Both the position numbers and the translations under genes were made by a program. The notes under the pieces are model-generated. The model was given only the letters and a program-made list of their open reading frames with translations. It was not told the origin of the DNA and did not search any database. From Bacteroidota bacterium (lineage in GTDB: Bacteria; Bacteroidota; Bacteroidia; NORP154), in contig JACZWC010000002.1 in NCBI GenBank assembly GCA_022572355.1, positions 96,049 to 160,048 of the forward strand: DNA of 64,000 nt, read 5' to 3'. Shown in pieces: positions 29,146-36,891 of this stretch (its first letter is position 1; each line of letters opens with the position of its first letter).

Positions 29146-29829
29146 GTGAGCCAATTGAAAGTCACAATAATTGCATTAATTATCCTGATCTCTGGCCTAT
29201 CATTCGGGCAAATGAAAAAATTTGAGATTGGGATTCAAGGAGGGCCAAACCTCACAGATTTAAGAGGTAATGGCATTATAGAGGAACAAAATGACGTTGC
29301 CTTTAGATTTTCGGCTGGACTGACTTTTCAATACAACTTACCTCGACTCATATCCTTTGAAACAAGTATTGCATTTGAAAGAAAGGGTGTAACTGCCAAT
29401 TTCCCAATCACCAATATAACAGGAGAAGTTATTGGCAATGTAACATACAATACACATTTCGACTACATTGTTGTTCCATTACTGGCAAGAATAAGTTGGG
29501 GAGGCAATTTTAAATTCTTCATGGTATTGGGCCCTTACTTCGGTTATTTAACAAGCCAAACGAATGTGGTAGAGCCATTTGGGTCATATCCAAGAACGGT
29601 ATCGGATAATACGGAAAACATTAAAAGATTTGATTGGGGTATTACAGATGGACTTGGGGTTGACCTATTGATTAAAAACATGATGGTAGTATCCTTGGAA
29701 ATACGGAGCAACTTCGGACTGTACAACACGAGCAAATCAGCAGTCTACTATAATGGAACTATAAAGAACACCTCATTCAACTTGTTATTGGGTGTTGCGT
29801 ACTTGCTCGGAACCCGAGATGCTGAATAG
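29146..29829 (+). CDS. Outer-membrane beta-barrel protein (PorT/OMP_b-brl_2 type)
   Basis: A protein of about 227 residues. The GTG at 29146 (or TTG at 29155) is chosen because the hydrophobic signal peptide KVTIIALIILISGLSFGQ follows; the ATG at 29032 would add 38 unrelated residues. The mature part begins MKKFEIGIQGGPNLTDLRG, the typical opening of the PorT-like family, and continues with alternating strands (FRFSAGLTFQYNL, FFMVLGPYFGYL, ISLEIRSNFGLYN). It is a small outer-membrane barrel of unknown function. TATCTTTA at about 29109, one base off the -7 consensus, may be its promoter. Confidence 0.78.
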   Translation: MSQLKVTIIALIILISGLSFGQMKKFEIGIQGGPNLTDLRGNGIIEEQNDVAFRFSAGLTFQYNLPRLISFETSIAFERKGVTANFPITNITGEVIGNVTYNTHFDYIVVPLLARISWGGNFKFFMVLGPYFGYLTSQTNVVEPFGSYPRTVSDNTENIKRFDWGITDGLGVDLLIKNMMVVSLEIRSNFGLYNTSKSAVYYNGTIKNTSFNLLLGVAYLLGTRDAE

Positions 29830-29892
29830 ATAACAGCCCATCACTCATGTTGGTTAATGAGGCCGAGATAATAGCCGGATTGAAGATTCCCA

Positions 29893-29993
29893 TTACCCCC
29901 CTGCACACCTGAAGATGCGCTAGCCGCGCACCTCATGTGTGCTGTCCCCCGCGGGGGACAGTTTATGAGCGGAGCGAATAAACAGGGGGGTAA
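29893..29993 (+). repeat. Cloverleaf-forming intergenic repeat, copy 1
   Basis: The outer arm TTACCCCCCTG (29893-29903) pairs with CAGGGGGGTAA (29983-29993). Inside are three further arms: CACAC.TGA/TCA.GTGTG with a GCGC/GCGC tip (29904-29941), a 20-bp perfect palindrome (29942-29961), and TTTAT/ATAAA (29962-29982). Flanks shared with copy 2 extend the unit to about 29884-30018, ending just before the cyclase ATG. It is not a tRNA. Confidence 0.8.
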
Positions 29994-30023
29994 AATGCTG
30001 TACATACCGTATTTTAGCTCATC

Positions 30024-30785
30024 ATGAAAATCATAGACCTAAGCAAACCAATCCAATACAACAAAAACGACCCCTGGTTTATGAAGGTCAAAATAAAGCA
30101 CAAGCCTCACCACAAGGCGAAATGGCTTTTACGCCTCTTCGGATTACCATTTAAACTGTTTCCAAAAGACTTTGTAGGCTGGGCCGACGACACCATACAA
30201 AAGATGGGCGTACACTCCACCACCCACATCGACGCCCCCTGGCACTACTCCCCTACTACGGCTGGTGAGAAATCCAAGACCATTGATGAGATTCCACTCG
30301 AATGGTGTTATGGAGACGGTATAGTCATAGACATGAAACACAAAGCCGATTTTGATGCCATTACCGTGGAGGATATAGAGAAGTTCCTATCAGATAATGA
30401 GCTGACAATTGAGCCAGGTATGATTGTACTCATAAAAACCGGGCGTGATAAATACAACGGCACCAAGGACTTCCACAAAAAAGGTACGGGCATGAGTGCG
30501 GCAGCTACTGAGTGGCTCATCGACAAGGGAATAAAGGTTATGGGCATTGACGCCTGGGGTTGGGACCTGCCACTGCCCTACATGATTAAAAAAGCCAAAG
30601 AGACTGGCAACAGCGAGTATTTCTGGGAGGCCCACCTTGTAGGCAGAGAAAAAGAGTACTGTCACATGGAGCAGCTGGTAAACCTGGATGCCCTTCCTCA
30701 TACTGGGTTTAAAATAGCTGTTTTCCCCCTCAAAATTGTTGGCGCCTCAGCTGCTCCTGCCAGGGTGGTGGCGATGTTTGAGTAG
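30024..30785 (+). CDS. Cyclase family protein (kynurenine formamidase-like)
   Basis: A protein of 253 residues of the cyclase family (PF04199), which includes metal-dependent arylformamidases and isatin hydrolases. The metal-binding signature is MGVHSTTHIDAPWHY, equivalent to H.GTH.D.P.H (near residues 61-73). A second conserved block is GIKVMGIDAWGWD (near residue 170), and HLVGREKEYCHMEQLVNLD precedes the C-terminus. Many members hydrolyse amide or lactam bonds with Zn2+ or Mn2+; the substrate here is unknown. It lies just downstream of a cloverleaf repeat. Its last 13 codons recur as a degraded fragment at 35086, which points to a lost second copy. Confidence 0.88.
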   Translation: MKIIDLSKPIQYNKNDPWFMKVKIKHKPHHKAKWLLRLFGLPFKLFPKDFVGWADDTIQKMGVHSTTHIDAPWHYSPTTAGEKSKTIDEIPLEWCYGDGIVIDMKHKADFDAITVEDIEKFLSDNELTIEPGMIVLIKTGRDKYNGTKDFHKKGTGMSAAATEWLIDKGIKVMGIDAWGWDLPLPYMIKKAKETGNSEYFWEAHLVGREKEYCHMEQLVNLDALPHTGFKIAVFPLKIVGASAAPARVVAMFE

Positions 30786-30798
30786 ACTGCCAAACCTA

Positions 30799-30939
30799 TT
30801 ATTCTATGATTATCTTTCGGGTAATCGAACCCAGTTCTGAGACAATTTGAACGCTATATACTCCGTGAGAATATTTACTTAGGTCAAATTGTTGCTCGTA
30901 GGTTCCGGAAAAGTGGGTTAATTTTCCCTCTACATGCAT
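30799..30939 (-). pseudogene. Remnant of a type A T9SS sorting domain
   Basis: The minus strand reads GKLTHFSGTYEQQFDLSKYS followed by HGVYSVQIVSELGSITRKII and a stop at 30799. This is a clear end of a type A sorting domain (IDLS...GVY.VQI....G...RKI), but the frame has no signal peptide or body upstream. A cargo gene once ended here and has been lost apart from its tail. Confidence 0.75.
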
Positions 30940-30983
30940 TTTTTGAAAGAATGCTGAAAAAGCGCTTGGTAGGAAATACTTAA
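30918..30983 (+). pseudogene. Remnant of a TPR/three-helix membrane protein tail
   Basis: The plus strand reads LIFPLHAFFERMLKKRLV and GNT before a stop at 30981-30983. It matches the end of the TPR/3-TM family (for example LIFPLHAFFETILKGRLV in the gene ending at 32925). No frame leads into it. It overlaps the sorting-domain remnant on the other strand, marking a junction of two lost genes. Confidence 0.75.
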
Positions 30984-30992
30984 TAGAAACGA

Positions 30993-31379
30993 TTAGAACT
31001 TGCCAAGGACAAAATTTATACCAACGAAGTAAATTACCCTCGCTATTCTGGCGCCTTTGATAGGTCCGGTTTCTTCTTCCTCGTCCCCATCTAAGGGATA
31101 CGTCTTGTAGGGTTTCTCAATCGCAGCAGCACCGCCACCTGCGCGAATTACCGGGGCCCTCTCATTAATTATTGTCAATATCGGCTCCGTATGCTTCTCT
31201 AATGTGCAATCAAATTCGTCACCTATCTTGTGGTCGATTTTCTTAAGGTCAAGATCCTTGTATTTAATGATATGCTCTACATAAATATATGCGGGCTCAG
31301 TTTGGAAATCCAGGTCAACTATTTCCGCAAGCCCCGAATGACCATCCGGGTTTTTCTCAGTTATTTTGATTCGTGCCAT
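30993..31379 (-). CDS. Hypothetical protein
   Basis: A protein of 128 residues; the start MARIKITEKNPDGHSG at 31379 is preferred, since it opens with a hydrophilic beta strand and drops an unlikely 16-residue extension. The sequence is rich in charged residues, with a DGDEEEETGP patch near residue 95 and a hydrophobic end (ARVIYFVGINFVLGKF). No family is recognised. It lies between the gene remnants and the fourth TPR/3-TM gene, and its promoter region would overlap that of the TPR gene on the other strand. Confidence 0.55.
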   Translation of the reverse strand: MARIKITEKNPDGHSGLAEIVDLDFQTEPAYIYVEHIIKYKDLDLKKIDHKIGDEFDCTLEKHTEPILTIINERAPVIRAGGGAAAIEKPYKTYPLDGDEEEETGPIKGARIARVIYFVGINFVLGKF

Positions 31380-31446
31380 TCTGAGGGGTTTTGATGCAAT
31401 TTCAAATATCGCTAAATTGGAGAGCATTAACTAATCCTTTAACTCT

Positions 31447-32925
31447 TTGAATTATAGGACGTTTATCATTGTTGTAATGTGTTTCATGCATATTGCATTA
31501 AGGGCCGGCCAACCTCAGATAGATTCTCTTGAGAACAGCTTGAATTCTTCCAGTCCGGATAGTGCGAAGGCTGTGGCTTTAAACAAACTTAGTGCACATT
31601 ACAGGGGCACAAACCCAATTAAATCCTTGAGATTTACGAACGAAGCGCTTCGTATTTCCAAAGAGTTAAATCTGTCTGGAATACAGGCGACGGCCTATAG
31701 TGGCCTTGGTATTATCGCACATAATCAGGGAAATTATCGGAGGGCATTGGAACATTACAGGCTAGCTTTGGCAATAAGAACCAAAGCTGGTGATTCATTG
31801 GCAGTGAGTGCGTCTTACGCCAACATTGGCAATGCATACATGTACGAAGGTGCCTACGTTAAAGCACTGGATTATCACTTGAGATCATTAAGAATAATTC
31901 AACACTTTGGGGATAGCAGTAGTTTGGACGTACCCTTTACAAACATCGGAGCGGTATATTATTACCACGGCGATTTGGATATGGCCATTACATTTTTCCG
32001 GAAATCGTTGGTCATAGAAAAGCAGTTTGGTGGAGGTGAGGATATGACAGGGACTTACAATAATATTGGTGGAATTTACGCCGAAATGGGAGTGAAGGAC
32101 AGCGCGTTGGCATATTTTGATAAAGCACTTCGTAATAACGAGGAATCAAACGATCTGAAGGCGATGTCTGCTTCGTTTATCAATATTGGAGCTTTGTATT
32201 ATAATTTAGGCGAAATTTCCAAGGCTATTACCTACTACAACAAGGCATTGGATATTGATCTTGAACTCAATAATGAACACGGTATGAGCATGTGCTACTT
32301 TAACATTGGTGAAGCTTTTGAATACCAGGGGAACAGGGAGCTTGCGATTCAATATTATTTGAAAAGCATGCGCAAATCAACAGATATTGGACATTTGTAC
32401 AGCATGCAGGATGTACATAAAAAATTGTCAAATATGTACGCAACTGACGGTGAATATGAAAAGGCATTCGCAAGTTTTAAGCTGCATTTAATACTGAAGG
32501 ACAGTCTTTTTAATGATCAGAAAAGTAAGGAATTGGGTAGGTTGGAGGCGAAGCATGAATTTGGGCAAACTGCTTTTGAAGAAGAAAGGGCGATAGAGGA
32601 ATTAACAAAAAACAAAAAACTGCACCAGATGAGGAGAGATAATATTCAGTATTCGGGAATACTGCTGCTGGTTTTATGCCTTTTTGGAGCCGTTTTTGTT
32701 ACACGCCGGTTCAATGTATCGCCTAAAACCGCCGAGGGTTTGATCTTCTTTACATTCTTATTGTTTTTTGAATTCTGTCTGGTGATCCTTGATCCATATA
32801 TTGATAGATGGTCTTCCGGCGAACCAATTTACAAGCTGTTGTTTAATTCAGGGATTGTGGCGTTGATTTTTCCACTACACGCATTTTTTGAAACAATACT
32901 TAAAGGCAGATTGGTTAAAGGCTAA
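31447..32925 (+). CDS. TPR protein with coiled coil and three-helix membrane tail (family member 4)
   Basis: A protein of 492 residues. The start is probably TTG at 31447, because the signal peptide then reads MNYRTFIIVVMCFMHIALRA; ATG at 31477 is the alternative. TPR units fill about residues 30-350, a coiled coil follows (LGRLEAKHEFGQTAFEEERA), and the tail has three helices with LVILDPYIDRWSSGEPIYKL and LIFPLHAFFETILKGRLVKG. It is the same family as the three genes at 22-27 kb but lies alone. The remnant at 30918 shows that another copy stood just upstream. Function is unknown; a periplasmic TPR sensor or scaffold is likely. Confidence 0.83.
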   Translation: MNYRTFIIVVMCFMHIALRAGQPQIDSLENSLNSSSPDSAKAVALNKLSAHYRGTNPIKSLRFTNEALRISKELNLSGIQATAYSGLGIIAHNQGNYRRALEHYRLALAIRTKAGDSLAVSASYANIGNAYMYEGAYVKALDYHLRSLRIIQHFGDSSSLDVPFTNIGAVYYYHGDLDMAITFFRKSLVIEKQFGGGEDMTGTYNNIGGIYAEMGVKDSALAYFDKALRNNEESNDLKAMSASFINIGALYYNLGEISKAITYYNKALDIDLELNNEHGMSMCYFNIGEAFEYQGNRELAIQYYLKSMRKSTDIGHLYSMQDVHKKLSNMYATDGEYEKAFASFKLHLILKDSLFNDQKSKELGRLEAKHEFGQTAFEEERAIEELTKNKKLHQMRRDNIQYSGILLLVLCLFGAVFVTRRFNVSPKTAEGLIFFTFLLFFEFCLVILDPYIDRWSSGEPIYKLLFNSGIVALIFPLHAFFETILKGRLVKG

Positions 32926-32977
32926 GTATAAATACCCGTCCGAATGGTGTCAGCCTTTGGCAGGGAGGAGATTCGCA

Positions 32978-33079
32978 TTACCCCCCTGCACTCCTGAAGT
33001 TCTGCCTATGGCTCACTTCATGAGTGCTGTCCCCCGCGGGGGACAGTTTCTGTGCGAAGCATAAGAAACAGGGGGGTAA
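32978..33079 (+). repeat. Cloverleaf-forming intergenic repeat, copy 2
   Basis: The outer arm TTACCCCCCTG/CAGGGGGGTAA is identical to copy 1. The second arm is CACTC.TGAAG/CTTCA.GAGTG (32989-33026), the third the same 20-bp palindrome (33027-33046), and the fourth TTTCT/AGAAA (33047-33068). Arms two and four each differ from copy 1 by a change on one side matched by the complementary change on the other. Copy 1 flanks recur here up to a vestigial ATG at 33112. Confidence 0.8.
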
Positions 33080-33137
33080 AAATGCTCTTTATACCGTATT
33101 TTAGCTTCAGCATGACTCCAAAATAATATACAATCAC

Positions 33138-35063
33138 ATGAATAAAATAATACAACGATCATCGCTTTTAATATTTATGGGAGTACTCTCCTCTAATATC
33201 CTAAATGCGCAACTCTACGAATGGGCAGAAAGTATGGGAGGGAGTGGTGGCGATTACTGCCGGTCTATCAGTGTGGATGGCGCTGGAAATGTGTATATGA
33301 CCGGGTATTTTACAGGCACGGCCGATTTTACACCAGGGCCTGATACAGCCAACCTAACGTCAAATGGAAGCTATGATATTTTTATAGCCAAATACGATAG
33401 TAGCGGCAATTACCGCTGGGCCATAAATATAGGGGGAAGCACCGTTGATGAAGGTTATGCGATCAGTTTGGATAATGCTGCAAATGTATATGTGACGGGG
33501 TATTTTACCGGGACAGCCGATTTTGACCCTGGCACAGATACAGTCAATCTAACATCAAATGGCCCCAATTATGATTTATTTATAGCCAAATATGATAGCA
33601 GTGGCAATTTCGGCTGGGCCATAAATATGGGGGGAACCGGCGCTGAGCTAGGACGCTCCATAGCCCTGGACAACGCATCAAACGTGTATGTTACCGGACA
33701 TTTTACGGATACAGCTGACTTTGATCCGGGGCCGGACACCACTGAGTTAACGCCCAATGGCGTCGATGACATCTTTGTGGCCAAATACGATAGCAATGGG
33801 AATTTTGCATGGGCTGTTGGCATTGGAGGGGGTGGTTATGATCAAGCCCATTCTTTGGCTTTAGATAACGCAGCAAACGTGTACATTACCGGGAACTTTG
33901 AAGTAACAGTAGATTTTGATCCAGGGCCTGGAACCGCAAACCTGACCTCTAAAGGCTCCAGGGATATTTTTATAGCCAAATACAATAGTAATGGGAATTT
34001 CAATTGGGCCAAGAGCATAGGTGGGAGCAGCCTTGATTTTGGCAGGTCCATCAGTGCAGATGGCGTGGGAAATGTGTACATCACAGGAAATTTTTCAGAT
34101 ACCGTCGACTTTGATCCCGGTCCCGGAATTGCAGAACTATCGGGTTTCATCGATATTTTTATAGCTAAATACGATAGCAGCGGTAATTACAGCTGGGCCA
34201 AAAGTATGGGAGGAAGCCAGGCTGATTATGGCTGGTCTACTTATGTAGATGACTCTGCAAATCTGTATGTTACCGGGTATTTTAAAGATACCGTTGACTT
34301 CGATCCCGGGCCCAACACAGCTAACATGACTCCCTATGGAGGCATTAACTATGATGTTTTTATAGCCAAGTATGATAAGAATGGCAATTACAGTTGGGCC
34401 AGGAAAATGGGGGGAAATAATTCAGACTATGGTAATGCTATCGCCCTGGATGGGGCGGGAAACGTATATATTGGAGGAAGGTTTTCTGATTCAGCCAACT
34501 TTGACCCTTGTATTGACAACCCTAATTTAACATCAAATGGAGGGGCTGATGCTTTCATAGCTAAATATTCGCCATCTGACCTGGATACTTCTGTAACTAT
34601 TGTTGGAATTACGGCGACTTCCAATGCAACGGTTATTTCTTATCAGTGGATAGATTGCAATAATGGGTTTATGCCAATTCCCGGAGAAAACAATCAAAGT
34701 TTTACGCCAAGCCAAAACGGTAATTATGCTATTGTCGTTGCTCAAAAGACATGTGCTGATACTTCAGCCTGTTATATCATAACTGTTGTAGGGGTTGAAA
34801 ATCCGAATAGCTATCAGGCATATGCATCACTGATATCCATTCATCCCAATCCTGCAAAGAACAAAATTAGCGTTGAATTAAATAAAACACACAGTGAAAT
34901 ATTAGTAACTATCATTAACATACAAGGCCAGGAAATATTAACTGCCTCCTTTGGCACACAAGAAGTTGTTGATGTAGACATGAAGCTTTTAAACGCTGGA
35001 ATTTATTTTATTCGAATTAATACCGGTGACGAAATAAGGGTGTTCAAAGTAATTAAAGAATAA
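33138..35063 (+). CDS. SBBP-repeat secreted protein with type A T9SS sorting domain
   Basis: A protein of 641 residues with a signal peptide (about 1-24). About eight to nine SBBP-type beta-propeller repeats of roughly 55 residues follow, each with G.GGD...S...D..GNVY.TG.F....DFDPGP and IFIAKYDSSGN. A short Ig-like segment (about 480-545) precedes a C-terminal type A sorting domain (SIHPNPAKNKISVELNK ... AGIYFIRINTGDEIRVFKVI). By family knowledge it is exported by T9SS and surface-attached or released. It occupies the space between a vestigial start (33112) and a vestigial end (35086-35133) of a lost cyclase copy. Confidence 0.9.
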   Translation: MNKIIQRSSLLIFMGVLSSNILNAQLYEWAESMGGSGGDYCRSISVDGAGNVYMTGYFTGTADFTPGPDTANLTSNGSYDIFIAKYDSSGNYRWAINIGGSTVDEGYAISLDNAANVYVTGYFTGTADFDPGTDTVNLTSNGPNYDLFIAKYDSSGNFGWAINMGGTGAELGRSIALDNASNVYVTGHFTDTADFDPGPDTTELTPNGVDDIFVAKYDSNGNFAWAVGIGGGGYDQAHSLALDNAANVYITGNFEVTVDFDPGPGTANLTSKGSRDIFIAKYNSNGNFNWAKSIGGSSLDFGRSISADGVGNVYITGNFSDTVDFDPGPGIAELSGFIDIFIAKYDSSGNYSWAKSMGGSQADYGWSTYVDDSANLYVTGYFKDTVDFDPGPNTANMTPYGGINYDVFIAKYDKNGNYSWARKMGGNNSDYGNAIALDGAGNVYIGGRFSDSANFDPCIDNPNLTSNGGADAFIAKYSPSDLDTSVTIVGITATSNATVISYQWIDCNNGFMPIPGENNQSFTPSQNGNYAIVVAQKTCADTSACYIITVVGVENPNSYQAYASLISIHPNPAKNKISVELNKTHSEILVTIINIQGQEILTASFGTQEVVDVDMKLLNAGIYFIRINTGDEIRVFKVIKE

Positions 35064-35085
35064 CGGTTGCCAACCGGATCCGGCA

Positions 35086-35133
35086 TTGTTTGCCGCCGCT
35101 ACAGCCGCCAGGGTCGTGGCGATGTTTGAGTAA
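35086..35133 (+). pseudogene. Remnant of the 3' end of a cyclase gene
   Basis: The codons from 35092 read AAATAARVVAMFE and a stop, matching the end of the intact cyclase (ASAAPARVVAMFE) at 30747-30785. The preceding ATTGTT also matches, but one base is missing or added. This is the leftover tail of a second cyclase gene. Confidence 0.7.
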
Positions 35134-35273
35134 GTATGTAAATAAAGGGAGAATTCAGGGTATTTATTTGAGATAAAACGAAATGCCGACAAACTGTCAT
35201 AATGGTACTTTGGCATTGAATGTGTTGTACGATACACTGTCAAAGCAATCCTAAACCTTAAAAAATTATCGCA

Positions 35274-35753
35274 ATGAGCTTACAAGAAACTAAAAACTCA
35301 GTCCTCCTAGCCCTCTTTGAAGGCTATTCAGAAAATCCCAATGGTATCTATGATCTAACGGGAACAATCACAGAAAATGGAGAAGACCCCCATGAATTAG
35401 GTAAATATTTGGTTGATCATGGTTGGGTTAAAAATCAACAATACCGCCCATCCACTTTTGTGTGTCAAATTACCATGGCGGGTATTAATGAAGTTGCACC
35501 AGAGTATATTCAGGACAAAACAGAGCAAATAATCTCTACCTTGGGTATTAATGGCGGTAAGGAGAGTGTCATGGGGATACTAGAATTTGAGCCTAAGGAT
35601 TTTCAAAAGGCGTTCGATTTGGTAAAACATATGGAAGGGACAGGATTTATAAAAGAGGGGCGGTATATGGCGGGAGACATCATTATCGAACTTAGTCTTG
35701 AAGGAAGGGAATATTATGAAGAGCACAAACCAAACTTTTTGGATCTTAAATAG
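35274..35753 (+). CDS. Hypothetical protein with two winged-helix-like halves
   Basis: A protein of 159 residues without a signal peptide, probably cytoplasmic. Two halves look related: residues about 8-72 (VLLALFEGYSENPNG ... LVDHGWVKNQ ... ITMAGINEVAPEY) and about 88-150 (FDLVKHMEGTGFIKEGRYMA ... LSLEGREYYEE). Each ends with a short hairpin and a glycine-containing helix, the pattern of a winged helix. A comparable segment is found in the middle of the next gene (LTFKGLNKASEL). No catalytic residues are seen. It could be a DNA-binding regulator of the accessory genes that follow; this is inference. Confidence 0.6.
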   Translation: MSLQETKNSVLLALFEGYSENPNGIYDLTGTITENGEDPHELGKYLVDHGWVKNQQYRPSTFVCQITMAGINEVAPEYIQDKTEQIISTLGINGGKESVMGILEFEPKDFQKAFDLVKHMEGTGFIKEGRYMAGDIIIELSLEGREYYEEHKPNFLDLK

Positions 35754-35879
35754 ATGGCGTAGGCAGTCAAACATTGCAACGATTAAATTACACCTTTCAC
35801 GCCAACGATTATTAAAGTTATTTCCTGAGCACGCTTGGATAGATAAGAATCCATAGAACTCAATAATTTACTTGCACCA

Positions 35880-36857
35880 ATGTCAGAGTTAACCATATGC
35901 CCATTTACGGATCAGCCCATTGTAATCCACGAAGTCGACGGTGATAGTATTTATTATGAAATCAAAATCCAGGATGAAACTTATCCTGTCACATTTTGCC
36001 GGAAGTGTTTTGAAACCATAAAAGAACTTGGAGACAAGACCATAATTGCAGGACTAATTCTGAATTACAAAATCGGCAATAATTTGGAAAGAAAAATTCA
36101 TTGGGATCAAGGAGAAATGGAGATTGACAGGCTCAGTCTTAGCACGATAATCGAGGACGGCGATTATCCTATAAGCCCGAAAGAAAAGCTCGACAACCTA
36201 TTTATGGGGCTATACAAAATTGCAGATTTTGATGGACAAGGAATTACTATGGTAGCAGACCAACAAAATGTGCTCTGGTATAAGTATTATTTTGAAAACG
36301 TAGATGAACTAAAATTCTACTTAGACGTGTTAGTAAGTAACAATTTGATTGTAGAACATGGCTCTAAAATGAGTGCTTTACCAACAGGTCACATTCAACT
36401 GACTTTCACTTGTCGATTGACTTTCAAAGGATTGAATAAAGCGTCTGAATTAGAAGAAGAAGGAGATATGTCAAATAATTGTTTTGTGGCAATGTCGTTT
36501 AATCATAACACCTTAGGAATAAGAAATGCGATTCGTGAAGCTTTGAAGGAAACCGGGTTTATCCCCATCATAATTGACGAACAGTTAATTGATAGTGATC
36601 GCACAATTAACGATGAAATCATTGCAGGATTAAGAAAATGCAAATTTTGTATCGCAGATTTTACCAATCAAAGTCGAGGAGTTTATTTTGAAAGTGGTTT
36701 TGTAGTGGGGCAAAGCAAAAAGGTAATTTACACCTGTGAAAGAAAGGACTTTGAGAATGCGCACTTTGATATTAAACCTCTACAGCATATCATATATGAG
36801 ACTCCGGAGGAGTTAAAAAAAGAGCTAGTATATAAAATTCAGGCATGGATAATTTAA
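35880..36857 (+). CDS. Zinc-finger/winged-helix/nucleoside deoxyribosyltransferase-like protein
   Basis: A cytoplasmic protein of 325 residues in three parts. The N-terminus has spaced cysteines (C7, C40, C43 in FCRKC) that may bind zinc. The middle (about 95-190) is winged-helix-like. The C-terminus (about 200-325) resembles the nucleoside 2-deoxyribosyltransferase/TIR-like Rossmann superfamily: CFVAMSF, then IIIDEQLIDSDRTINDEII, CKFCIADFTNQSRGVYFESG and FVVGQSKKVIYTC. The glutamate of YFESG stands where the family has its catalytic Glu. Domains of this type cleave N-glycosidic bonds and occur as effectors in some prokaryotic defence proteins. Activity on nucleotides or NAD is a hypothesis. 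Confidence 0.7.
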   Translation: MSELTICPFTDQPIVIHEVDGDSIYYEIKIQDETYPVTFCRKCFETIKELGDKTIIAGLILNYKIGNNLERKIHWDQGEMEIDRLSLSTIIEDGDYPISPKEKLDNLFMGLYKIADFDGQGITMVADQQNVLWYKYYFENVDELKFYLDVLVSNNLIVEHGSKMSALPTGHIQLTFTCRLTFKGLNKASELEEEGDMSNNCFVAMSFNHNTLGIRNAIREALKETGFIPIIIDEQLIDSDRTINDEIIAGLRKCKFCIADFTNQSRGVYFESGFVVGQSKKVIYTCERKDFENAHFDIKPLQHIIYETPEELKKELVYKIQAWII

Positions 36858-36891
36858 GTCTTAAATACCGGTTGCCAATTATTTTTAATTG

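Noticed and set aside
29893..29993. Cloverleaf shape suggested a tRNA
   Set aside because: No anticodon loop, no conserved T-loop, and arm lengths and the GC palindrome do not fit a tRNA.
31070..31160. Acidic patch in the hypothetical protein at 30993 as an anti-restriction or DNA-mimic protein
   Set aside because: The acidic stretch is short (DGDEEEE) and no other evidence supports it.
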